Assembly: GCA_037447655.1 (NCBI GenBank)
Contig: JBBHKE010000040.1
Span: forward strand, 1 to 64,000
Direction: 5' to 3'
DNA from: Zygnema cylindricum
Taxonomy: Eukaryota > Streptophyta > Zygnematophyceae > Zygnematales > Zygnemataceae
DNA length: 64,000 bases
Shown: piece after piece, positions 1 through 10,437 of the stretch
Numbering within the stretch: position 1 is the stretch's first letter
Layout of the letters: each line of letters begins with the position of its first letter
The notes under the pieces: model-generated
The model's input: only the letters and a program-made list of their open reading frames with translations
Told to the model about the DNA's origin: nothing
The model's database searches: none
Program-made: the position numbers and the translations under genes

Positions 1-90
1 TGGGGGGGGGGGGGGGGGAGGGGACGGGGGGGGAGGGAGGGGGGGAGGGGGGAGAGGGGAGAGAGGGGAGGAGGAGAGGGAGAGAGACGT
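1..90. repeat. G-rich homopurine tract
   Basis: The window opens with an almost pure G run that grades into GGGGA and GAGA repeats. It has no coding potential. A homopolymer this long at the very edge may be a real low-complexity tract, but its length could also be an assembly artefact. Confidence 0.8.
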
Positions 91-1870
91 GGACACTTGG
101 CGTACTAAGACACTAATTTTAAGAATGTTAGCCACAGAGTGGCCATTGCACATATATGAAGAATCACTCCATAATAGAAAGAAATAAGAAACAAGTTTAC
201 AATAATAATAATCTTTTTGAAAAGAAAAAGTCGTCTATACATTTATGAAACTAGTTAAATTCAATCCCAAAAAAGATGTCGTATACTTAATCTAGAGACG
301 GAAAAAAGCTTACATCTATTATCTACATTAAAACTTCCGAGAGCGAAAAAAAAAAAAGTGTGAAAAAGTCAAAACTACTAAAAACCAAGAATCTCTGCCT
401 TGATCGTAACTAACTTTAGAAAGGAAATTAAGAAATAAAGAAATAATGAAAAACCGATGACTATAAATTTTTAAAATCTACAGATTACACAAAAGAAAAA
501 AAAAACATAGTAAAGTCCAAATCTTGTGAATTCTATAAACTTTTTAAACTCCCAACTCTCGGATTTTCGTTTTTTTTTCCAAAACAAGCTCCAAGTGACC
601 ATTTGGAATTTGAATATCCCACAAGTATTTGTACCCAAATAGAAAAAATCAAACAGAAATGTGGATTTTAGTCTGCGAGTCGGAAAACAAAATAAAATTG
701 TCAATAGAAGAAAGAAAATGGAAAATAGACATTCATCTCGAGTATTGAAATTTAAGAACTTGCTCCGAAGACTTTGCTAGATCAATGCAAATGAAAAAGC
801 GAAACAAGGAATGTTGTTGATGTCACCTTTGAACTTGATGACGTCAGATTTTTTGAATCTATCCAAACAGCTTCCATGGAGGGAGGGGCCATGTTGGACT
901 GCAGAGGGAGAAAAAAAAAAAAAACAATGTAAAATATGGACAACCAAATACCAAAAGTGATGTCCATATATTTCATTTCCCTTTCTCTCTCTCTCTCTCA
1001 CTCTCTCTCTCTCTCACACCCTCTCTCTCTATTCAAGAGGGAAAAAAACAGGAAAACAAAAAAACAAAATCTTTGCTCACCTTTTCTTTTTCTTGTTCAG
1101 CTTTTTTTCTAACTTTTTCAATAAACCTGAAAAAACGTACGCGAAAATGAGAAAGCCAAAAAGGGGAAAAAAAGGAAAAAGAAAGGAACAAATCTCCTTA
1201 TATTAACCAAACATAGGAAGAGGTAGCATTTCAAAGAAGTATTTAAAAGAATGAATAAAAAAGTAATGTACAGAATGGGACCAAAAGAAGGGCGAGAGAG
1301 CTAAGCAAATTTTTTTGATACAAAGTTGGATAAGTTACTCTTCAGAAAATAATCAAAGCTAAAAAAATCTAGTTTTACAAAAAAAAACTGACAACATTAA
1401 TCTATAGAATTCCCAATTTTGGTCCGTTAGATAATCAAATGTTGTTTTTTATTGAGATGAATTATTTTCAATACAAGAAAAGAATGAACAAAAAATTGGC
1501 TCAAAGTTTGTAAGTTGATCATTTCTTGGCTGAAAAACAAAATTAAAATTGATTTCACACAAAAAAATGAGACAGGAAATGTCAATAACGAACTTCAACT
1601 TTTTTGTCTTTTTCAATTTTTGTCTGATATGCATCAAGCATTTCAATTTTGGTGTATTTACTTATAAAAAGTATAATTTCTATTTTACACTCACTTTACA
1701 TGAGATAGAGGGGAAAAAAAAGGCTAAATTAGTAAACTTATTTATCCAATCATTCATCCATTCCAAAAATTGCTAAAGTATTTTTTTTCTTTTTTAAATA
1801 AGCAATAAAAGAGACGAATTCGCTGTTTTTGAAACCTTAAATAATATAACCAGAAATTGCAATGAAAACT
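91..1870. other. AT-rich non-coding DNA
   Basis: This stretch is A-rich with frequent A and T runs and one CT microsatellite near 978-1030. Short open frames exist on both strands but are K/N/F-rich and resemble no family I know. I see no gene here. Confidence 0.5.
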
Positions 1871-1879
1871 CGAGAGAGA

Positions 1880-2405
1880 AAGGAATAAGATCAAATGAGT
1901 CGAGATAAATCAGGAAGAAAGAAAGTCGATCAAGATCGAGATCAATCGATCTCGAAAGGAAGGAAGATCAGGCGATCGAGGATCAAATCAGGGTCGTCGG
2001 AAATCAAAATCGGCTAAGTCGAAGATCGCATCAGAGATCAGTCTCGAGGAAATCAAGTCGATCAAATCCGGAAATCTCAAATCTAAGAAAACAAATCAGA
2101 AAAATCAGAAGTCATCCAGAAATCGATCAGAAAAAAGAAATCAAAGAAATCCGAAATATCAGTCTCAGAAGAAATCGATCAGAAAGGCAAAAAAGCTCAG
2201 AAATCCGAGAAATCAGGATCAAAATCAATCAGATCAATCAATCGCGAAAATCAATCGAATCAATCAGATCGAAAATAAATCTAAAATCAGATAAATCAAA
2301 ATCAGATCAGGAGTCAATCAATCGGAAAAGTCATCGCGCATGGCGAAAGAAAGTGGGAGGAGGTGTGGGAGTGGGATTGGAAGTGGGTGGAGGAGGAGGA
2401 GGATA
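1880..2405 (+). other. GATC/ATCA-rich stop-free block, RS-dipeptide-like
   Basis: From about 1905 to 2403 one forward frame stays open for roughly 165 codons without an ATG. It begins with alternating Arg-Ser codons and carries further RS/SR clusters before ending in a glycine run encoded by GGA repeats. The DNA is built from short ATC, GATC and AGA words, so the frame could be a by-product of a degenerate simple repeat. It could also be a remnant of an RS-domain exon. No splice signals were firmly identified. Confidence 0.3.
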
Positions 2406-3600
2406 AAAAGGAATAGTAATAAGTGGTCCTACACACATAAAAAATCACAAAGGAAGTGAGATGAAAAGCCACAATAATATTTTTAAACTTCATAAAACTA
2501 GAATTCTACCAATAGTTTCAAAGTTTGCATTGATAAAATAGACGAAATGAGAAGAAAAAGGTTCATTTTGAGTTGTGAATTTGAGATCAAACCTTTAATT
2601 TTTGGAATATGAGGAATTTCACATTTGCCGAATTTTCCTCGAAATTTACAATGGATCGATTTTTTCCCAATTTCCAAATTTTAGACCTTCAAAAAAAAAT
2701 AAGAATAAACCAACGACAAAACTTTTTGTAATGCAACCACATTTTTTTCTTCTTCATATTTTAGCCAGGAAATGGCAAGCAAATCCATGTGAAAAAAATA
2801 ACAAAAAATAAATCAAGAGTTTAGAGAGGAACAAAAAAGAAAATCTCGTTTAAGTACCAAGATCGGCAAAATTTTCGCTCGTTTTTTCGCTAATTTCACC
2901 GTAACAAAAATGGGAAGTCAATTGAAGAAACATAAAAGACAGGATCACTAGGAATTTTGAGGATTTTTGGGCAGCCATTTTTTTTTTTTTTTAATTTCGT
3001 TTTTGGGGACGAGATTTCACAAATTCAATGATCAACCGGATGAAATCGAGGAATTTTGATTAAATTCGAAAAATTTGAGGTTTTTTCAACCAAGAAAAAT
3101 GAGAAATAGTATTTGAAACTGATAAAAATTCAATGATTTAATGAAATTGAACGAAATCTGGTGAAAATCAGTAGAATTTAGTGAAATCAAGTCTCAAAAT
3201 TGCAACAAATATCGGATGAAAATAGATCAAAGAGACGTTTTGCAACTTTAAATTGTAGGTCAATTAGAATACCTTTCTATGATTTGTAGAGAGAGCCACA
3301 TAGTTCGATAAATATATAATGCTTTACAATCTTGAATAACTTAGTACATGTTTTTAGCGACTGATTTTGTCGGGGTCGCGGAAATCTAGGGCACACGTAG
3401 CACGCTTACATTGGCAAATTCATGAATTTCCAGGTAGATGATAGTATCGATTTGGGAGAATTGGCGCGCTTTGCATTATCGGCGGAAGAGATGAGCCGAG
3501 CCGCCACGCAAAAATTATGGAAATTGTGGAAATTCACGCGGCTTACGCGTATTTCGACGAATACCGATTTGTGTACGGCAGGTCGGTACAGTACATAACA
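2406..3600. other. AT-rich non-coding DNA
   Basis: Nothing coding is recognised. The stretch contains A/T runs and a slightly GC-richer part from about 3370 to 3600 with no supported gene. Confidence 0.4.
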
Positions 3601-3603
3601 GTA

Positions 3604-3831
3604 CACCGTGTATCGCTATTAGTGTTAATGTTATTATACTCCACTTAAAACATCTTTTCTCCGTACACACTTGTCCGATTTTCAATTTGTGATCGCCAAT
3701 TGGAAGCTGAGAACTTTACCTTTCAATCGCAACCGTCAGATTGGCATTCTGACATGTGTGTACGGGGAAAATATGTTTTTAAGTGGCGAAAAAATATCAA
3801 CACTAATAGCGATACACGGTGTACGGTACAT
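3604..3831. mobile_element. TA-flanked MITE, CACCGTG family, copy 1
   Basis: The ends are inverted copies: CACCGTGTATCGCTATTAG at the left and its near reverse complement at the right. The similarity continues inward through a segment reading CTTAAAACATC...CTCCGTACACAC. TA dinucleotides flank both ends (3602-3603 and 3832-3833), the target duplication expected for Tc1/mariner-derived Stowaway-like MITEs. It has no coding capacity. Near-identical ends occur at 37619 and 44055. Confidence 0.8.
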
Positions 3832-3833
3832 GC

Positions 3834-4130
3834 AATGTACGATACCAGGATTGCCCATCGAGTGAGTCGATCATCTCGGAACGTACTTCGTACGGATAAT
3901 TGAGATAAAAGTTAGCGTTTGGGGCAAATCTAATTTGGTCATGCGGGACAGGAAATAAAGTTTCAATTTGTACAGTTTTGTCCTGTGTGCTCCACAGGGA
4001 ACCACAGGGACACTACGGTACAGGAAACCGTGAATCGCTATTGGTGTAAGTGAACGGAAACAATTCGTGTTATTACGTTATTTTGGGTTCAATGACCTGA
4101 AGCCTACAAAGTATTAACACTAAGGGTGCG
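3834..4130. other. Non-coding spacer with a decayed MITE end
   Basis: A partial terminus of the same TA MITE family (CGTGAATCGCTATTGGTG) lies near 4028-4048. No gene is seen. Confidence 0.4.
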
Positions 4131-4133
4131 TCT

Positions 4134-5992
4134 CCATGTAATTGAAACTTAGCAAACTTCCTTTGTTTTTTAGCGCAGATTTAGTGCAGATCCGGCGGAC
4201 CCGGATTTCAGGTGTCCACAAAATAATTGTTACTTAATGGTGTGACGGTTATATACGCTGACAATGCCGGTGACGGTTGTCAAAGTCTACAATCTGTGAT
4301 GCCGCACCTGATTGTTCAAAATTGTTTGTGACGTCGCATAATTTTTGTGACATTTGTAGACGTTTTCCTTTTCAGCCCTTTGTCCATGGATGCTGCCCAT
4401 GGCTGAAGAAGTGTCGTTTCCGCTGCCTTCCTTGTACAGTTGCCTTTATGGCAATTTCCACCTGCTTTGAAACTCTATTTCCACTCGTTTTTTTCATTCT
4501 TGTGTGAATAAATAAAGATTATAAAGAAAAACAATTAAAATAATAATAGTAATCATAATAATAATAATTTGGTTTTAGAATTACCGATTTGCACTGTAGA
4601 TTAAGTGTGACGTAAGAAAAAAAATATTAAGCACAATAATTAGATTTTTTTTTGGTAATTTTGAGTCTGTTAAAGCGTGGTAAATTTTTCAGATGAAATA
4701 ACATAATAAAATATACTTATTATCCGCCGTTGTCAGGGTTAAAAAAAAATAGCAATAATAATGGTGAGTTTTCATTTTTTAAAGGCAAAAAAAGTACTTG
4801 AAATTCTTTGGCATTGGTCGGAAAAAGTCAATCCAACTGTTTCCTCTAGCTTCCCACCGGTCAGCGTAGAGCCGCCTCGTGAAAGGATGATGAAAAGTGA
4901 AGTTTGCAAAGGCGTCAACATGAGGCTACATGAGAGAGGCGGCGTGTGCGAGTCATAGTTCAAAAGTAGGCGTTTTTATGGTAGGCCTTTGGTAGGCGCA
5001 CATAACTTGGCACTAAACTCGCGTAGAGTAGGCATATTGTATGGGTGTGAGTTGCGGACACTCTTGTACGATCGTACGAATATGACGTATGATCATAGTA
5101 CAGCGCACGCCACCTGACAAAATTTTTTAGCGAACTAACGCGGCGTAGGATGACATTCCGCCAGAAAAAAAATGCGGACGGGCAACATGGTTGGTCAATT
5201 TGAGGCTTTATTTAGTGTGACCTTCAAAATTGCAGACGCTAATATGACAAATTGTCCTATCGTAAGTTGTGTTATGGGCTTTTCATGTGATCTTCTTAAG
5301 ATCGCTACTTTGATCAGCGACCCTCCGATCGTCCAAATCTGACGGTTGAAATAAAAAAAACCTCAAAATTCACAGAAAAAATATTTTTTGTCCAATTTTT
5401 TTTCAAAATTTAGACATGCCGTTTAATCCTCTATCGATCGATGTGCAACTCAACCCTCTTAACCTTTTTTTTCATTTTTCGACCAATACAATATGGGTCT
5501 TAAGGGCATATTGTATGTTTTGCATACAATAGGCATACTGTATGGGCCTACTTTCACCTACTTTTGAACTATGGTGCGAGTTGCTGGGGCGCCTTCAGAG
5601 AATTCTCTCGATTTCGTGAAATGGTATTGTAATTTTTAGACCCCTGAAATAAAAAAATCCGTACTGAACAAAATGCGACAAAATTTGAAAATTTTGGAAA
5701 TTTTTGTGCACGTGCGAATACGTGTTACTATTTGATTTTCAAAAATACTTTGTTTTAAAACACATCGTCTATGTGCTTTAAAGAAAAGTTGAAGATGGCG
5801 TTTCTTGGCGTGGTCGTGGATCCAAGAACACAAGACGACAACATGTAGTACATCCTAAATTTGACAATGACGCAAAATGTGCTTCTCATTTTTTCTATTT
5901 TTTTGAACGGTTGAAACTTACGCGGTACGGCTCTATGTTTTACAGGAAAATGACAGAAAAAAACCCTTACTTTGGCACATGGAGACGCACCC
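4134..5992. mobile_element. TAA-flanked PIF/Harbinger-like non-autonomous element 1
   Basis: It begins GGGTGCGTCTCCATGTAATT after TAA (4131-4133) and ends with the reverse complement of GGGTGCGTCTCCATGTGCC before TAA (5993-5995). A three-base TAA duplication and G-rich ends are typical of PIF/Harbinger elements and their Tourist-like MITEs. The two ends diverge after about 17 bp, so each terminus has its own subterminal sequence. No transposase reading frame is visible, so it is classed as non-autonomous. It contains a nested 620-bp hAT-type MITE. Confidence 0.65.
4954..5573. mobile_element. hAT-type MITE with perfect 8-bp TSD, copy 1
   Basis: The termini CATAGTTCAAAAGTAGG and its reverse complement are exact inverted repeats. 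The element is bounded by GTGCGAGT at 4946-4953 and again at 5574-5581, a perfect 8-bp target duplication as made by hAT transposases. Length is 620 bp with no transposase frame. The same family recurs at 53709-54479. It sits inside the TAA-flanked element. Confidence 0.85.
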
Positions 5993-5995
5993 TAA

Positions 5996-7018
5996 GGGTA
6001 CGGCCCATTTGGTTAAGCAAGGGTTATTTTTTTGTCGTTTTCCTCAAAAACTTAGCGCCGTACTACTAGAGTTACAACCGTACAAAGAAATCTCAAAAAT
6101 GTAGAGTACAATTTGTGTCATCTTCAAACTTATTTGCGAACTTAGGATGTATGACAAGTTGTCGTCTTTTGTTTTTTCAACCACTTCCATGACATCTTCA
6201 AACTTCTCTTATGAGTTTTAAAATAAAGTAACAGCGTTTCACAAATAGAAAAACAGATCGCACGTGCCAAAGGTTTTAAAAAAAAATAGACGACGAGAAA
6301 AAGTACACGGTTGTTTCTTTTTGTTCGCTTGCATCTTGTTCATGTTTTTTTTTGCAGGTGGTCTCAAGGTGTAGGGGGTCTGAAGGTTGCAATGCCATTT
6401 CACGCAACGATGAAGAATCCGCGAAGGCGCCGCTGTAGTTCGCACTCACTCCCTCTCTCTCCTTGCGCTCCATTCATCCCTTAAAACTTCAGCATTTCGC
6501 ATTCTCTCACAAGGTGGCTCTAATTGCACCAGTAGGAAGAGGGACAAAATACCCAGAGCGACGTTTTTTAACCACCGCGAAAGGTATATAAGCACTTGTT
6601 ACGCTGTTTGAGAATCACTCGAGAATTATATGTCCATTCATGGGGACCGCACAGAAGAAGCAAACGCAAGAGCAACTTGTTCAACCATGGTTGGAAAGCT
6701 ATACGTCTAGAATGTCGTGCAAAGACATGCGACATACCAAAACGCTATAAAAAATACGATGTGTTTTGTGACTATTCAAAAAGTTAAAAAAAATATAATA
6801 TGTCTTGCGACTATACAAAAAGTTTGAAAAAATAGGGAGCCTCAAGACAAATTGTAGAAGCTGAAAACGGTCGCGGTTGTTGTCGACGTAGACAGTCGTC
6901 ACCACCCTATGTAACAATGTCATTGTTATGCATTGGGACACTTCAAAATAGTGTAAATAGAAACTTCGCTAAAATACAAAGTAAGTTTGCTAAGTTATAA
7001 TTACATGGGGCCATACCC
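5996..7018. mobile_element. TAA-flanked PIF/Harbinger-like non-autonomous element 2
   Basis: It starts GGGTACGGCCCATTTGG directly after the TAA shared with element 1. It ends with the reverse complement of GGGTATGGCCCCATGTAATT before TAA at 7019-7021. Its left subterminal region resembles the right end of element 1, and its right end resembles the left end of element 1. The two are therefore inverted neighbours of one family. No transposase is visible. Confidence 0.55.
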
Positions 7019-7021
7019 TAA

Positions 7022-7845
7022 CTAGCACACATAACTCTAATTTATCCACACATTCCCATGTCTAACCGCTATTATCATTTTTCACATGGGTGACGTTGGA
7101 GCACGTGAGAACAGTTTCAATCCATTCCCCTCTGTCTCTACAACAAAAAATCAAATTTGAGTGCGCTTTTTGTGTAGAGGCTACTCACTTTCTCGTGTTG
7201 AAGATGTTTTTTTAACTTTTATGTGTATGTTTGTACAAAACAACGAGAATTTGATGTACGTATCGACAATTCATTTTTTTTAAATACCTCTTGAACAACA
7301 CCGCCTATCGTTATGAGCGTTAACAACACTACTTAGTCACTGCTTTTTTTGGCATTTTAGCCATTCAATATTATGTTCTTAAAAAATGGACAAAGGTCCA
7401 CGTCTATTTTTTACAATGTCAAGAGAGTTTTGAATGTAAATAACTGTTGAACATTACTTAATATAAACCATAAAATAAGGTAGAATAACCTAAAATACAA
7501 CTGAATTTTATTTTAATTTGTATGTTTCGTAGGATTTTTAATTTTCACTCTTTTGGAAGTAATTGGTTCCGCCAATTTTGACAATCTCCCTCAGTTCGTT
7601 TTTTGGCTTTTTATTTTCGTATACACGGCCAAATTTACCGTTCAAGTAGTCAAAAGAAAGGATTCCCATACACCTTTCTTCAAGAATCACACTTAGCTTG
7701 TTTACTTCCCTTTAGGTGAGCTGATTGGGCCTGTACGATTCGTTCAATTACTTTATTTTGGCCATTTCGCCATCGATTTGGACTCATTTTGCGCATTCTT
7801 TTGCCTAAAAGAAGGTGTTTTTCACCACATTTTACATGCAATTTC
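7022..7845. other. Non-coding DNA with a decayed MITE fragment
   Basis: A piece of the TA MITE family (CACCGCCTATCGTTATGAG) lies near 7300. No gene is seen. Confidence 0.4.
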
Positions 7846-7849
7846 TGTG

Positions 7850-8837
7850 TCCCCTATTGGACTACAAAATTCAGGAAGCCTCTAAACAAGTTTTGACTAA
7901 CCCTTCTTCAACTACGACCACTGCTACCCAAGAAGGCAAATAGACAATCTGACTGCACCCCTGTGCAGTCTAGACTCCCCTGAGCCCGCAGCAAAAAGAA
8001 TCATTGAAAACGCCCGGCCAGGCGATTAATTATCAAGTGGCAAAGATGCCAATACTTATACAAGCTTATTGGGGAGAGGCGGCTGCCTCCTCAATCCTCT
8101 AAGTCCTAAACTCCTCTCACAACCCCTATCTATTGATGGACGAACCAATCAGAGAAGTGTACAGTACAGAAAGGTACTATGGCCGATGTCCTTTCTGTAC
8201 GGCCTGTGTACGACAAGACCATGGAGTGGACGTCTGTCTCCTCCAGACTTGTTCTCATGCCTTCCGGGATTCCCGCTTTCCAATTATATCGTGCCACGTG
8301 GCGCCAAGTCATGTCATGCCCGAAAACCGCCAAAGCGGCCATTCCGGGATCTCCGCGATGATGCATGTCGTTGGATCTAAACCGGCTTTTAATATTTGCC
8401 GTTAAAACAAATGTCTGGTACATTTGTTTCGTGCGGGTTTTTGTTTGCACTATATTACAACTAGTCCCTATGCTTGTTATCTCTATTTTTGTTAATAAGA
8501 TTAAGGTTTCTTAGCAATGTTTAAATAGAATTCAAACCCTATATACTCTAACGAACTTCTACGACAGACCGGTTAGAGTTGACGGCTACGCCTCGCTCTG
8601 TCGGTCGAAGGTTCGAGTCCTGCCGAACTCAACCTTTTTGTTAAGAGTGATTTATGTCACTCTACACTCCTGCCTGTGTAGTTAAGGCAGCCATGGCTCC
8701 ACCACTCTCTCTCACCTTCAGTGACTACAACAAGTATGGGGGCTAGAGAGAGAAGGTGGAGGCAGACTGCCTGCACTTTTACTTAATCTATTCAGACCTA
8801 GAAAATACCCCCTAAATCTAGTGATTTCAACATTACA
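7850..8837 (+). repeat. LTR-like block A with an embedded tRNA-like core
   Basis: This block is collinear with 61071-62136. Shared landmarks in order are AAGCCTCTA, CAGCAAAAAGAATC, the phrase CTAAGTCCTA...CTATCTA, GTACAG-rich DNA, the tRNA-like core, and a hairpin region around AGCCATGGCTC. The outer boundaries are approximate. At the second copy the block follows a decayed gag region and a short purine tract, so I read it as a long terminal repeat. It could be a solo LTR here. Confidence 0.5.
8570..8633 (+). ncRNA. tRNA-like, pol III-like core A
   Basis: A segment with the B-box-like word GGTTCGAGTCC and an A-box-like region around GGTTAGAGTTGACGG is followed at once by TTTTT, a pol III terminator. 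GGTT-A-GAG can pair with the terminal CTCAACC. A standard 7-5-5-5 cloverleaf cannot be drawn by eye, so I do not call a functional tRNA. A related segment occurs at 61853-61923. Confidence 0.4.
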
Positions 8838-9366
8838 CATCTTTATCGTTTTCCAATGGGGAGATTTTCGGGTGAACTTTGCCCTTCCCATGGCGCTCGA
8901 GAGCACACACGTTCACCATCCAATGACTCCTACTTTTACGACCCCTCACAAGCGACAAGCGTCACACTCCACGTCGCCCTTTTTTTTATCACGCTCAACC
9001 CTGTTTGGAAGCCTCCGATAGGAACCTTAACCCACCGCCCCCCCCCCCCCCCCCCCACACCCCCTTTTTCCTATTCAACATTTTTCTCCTTCCAAAATCA
9101 CAATTACCCATACACACCATTCCATCCACAATTATTAACCCTTGTAAAAACCCTTGTCGATATGTATACCCAAATCCTTGTTGTTCCTTACCGTCCACCC
9201 AATTTTGGGTAGCATCCTCAAAATTCTCATTTCATCCCTCATTTCTAACCCCCTCTCTCTCCACGCCACATCTCTTCGGGTTTCTTCCTCTTTCCCACCC
9301 TTGCATAATTCTCCCCACCCCATAAACAAATCATTTTCTATCCTCTCTCACGTTGGTCCTTCAATC
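8838..9366. other. Non-coding DNA with a C homopolymer
   Basis: This pyrimidine-rich stretch includes about 20 consecutive C between 9037 and 9056. No supported gene. Confidence 0.5.
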
Positions 9367-10437
9367 TTCGAGCCCGCTAGGACGCCATTATCGAATGTCA
9401 ACCTACGTAAAGTGCCATGCGCTCTATGTGTCAAGTTACACGTTGAGGGTAGGGGTTTGTCGAGGCATTTGAAGTCATGTCGCCTCACCCCTAAATGTAT
9501 TCCGCCCCTCCATAAGGGACATACTGCTTCCCTAATTATCCACCAACAAGCGTCTCCAACTGATTGTGAGTATGTTCGTCACCTTGACGTTCTACAGTAT
9601 TACCACCTGGAGTAACTTCGCCCTAAGTTATACACTCGTATCCCTAACCATTTTCGTGAACCTGTCCATATAGATTTTGACTTCCTTTGACATTATTTGT
9701 TGAAAACATCACCAATGATGCCAGTGTTATTTATTTTTCTTGTTTCCGCTTTTGGTTTTTAGTTTTACCACCGATGGAAGCATGTGCGGGGCTCGTGAAA
9801 CTAAGGCATGTTGCCAACCATTTAAGCAGTCCAAAAGTCCTTGTAACAAGAGCACACGGATAACATCCTAAGTCTTTCCATGACCCCACCCAAAGACGCG
9901 GGCCTTTATCAAGCTCCACGACTAGATTGCATCGGGCGGCGAGTATTCTCGGGCTACTCGTACTTTTTGACTTTTCACCCCGTCCCCGTCTTCAAAGGCA
10001 ACAATTGAAGCTTTACGTTTGTTACATCCTTTTCACCCTAACAAGATCCTTCTTTTCGTAAAAGTGTATGATCCTTTTGAATCATTCGAGTCGGAGCGAG
10101 AGGCATTTAATAAAACTTTGATTATGTCTCCTCGTCTTTCCGTAGGAGGTCCTTTAGGCATGGTTTATGAAAGAGAGAAAAAAAAAGGGGCTCCTAAAGG
10201 GTCACCTTGACAATTACGAGTTATGATTCCAAAGTGGTAACATTCCCCAATGAGCCTCCGATTGAAGAGGCTCGGTTTAGAGTAAATCGCATGGACAAAA
10301 TGGAAAATTTGGTTAATAGGAGACGGCGAGTGTCGGAGCTCACGGAAAATGGCGCTGTGACCGACGGTGTTAAAGGCGTTGGCAATGTCGACTTGGAGAA
10401 CTACCCAATCTGGATGGAAGTCAAAAGTCCCTGGTAA
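9367..10437 (+). pseudogene. Decayed retroelement coding block with N-terminal zinc finger
   Basis: The region is GC-richer than its surroundings and holds several broken forward frames. The first (ending 9615) contains the finger CALCVKLHVEGRGLSRHLKSC (C-x2-C ... H-x4-C). This pattern resembles the amino-terminal finger of site-specific or plant-type non-LTR reverse transcriptases. Two more open stretches follow: about 10019-10210 (LHPFHPNKILLFVKVYDP...) and 10207-10437. I do not recognise these securely. No reverse transcriptase catalytic motif is visible. The C-terminal part of what may be the same element type is found at 38549-39670. Confidence 0.35.

Noticed and set aside
8570-8633. A functional tRNA gene
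   Set aside because: B-box and oligo-T are present, but acceptor and T stems cannot be paired in standard register; called tRNA-like only.
10019-10210. ILLFVKVYDP segment resembling a ubiquitin-protease C-terminal domain
   Set aside because: The similarity is a handful of residues, and the surrounding frames are broken; grouped with the decayed retroelement block instead.
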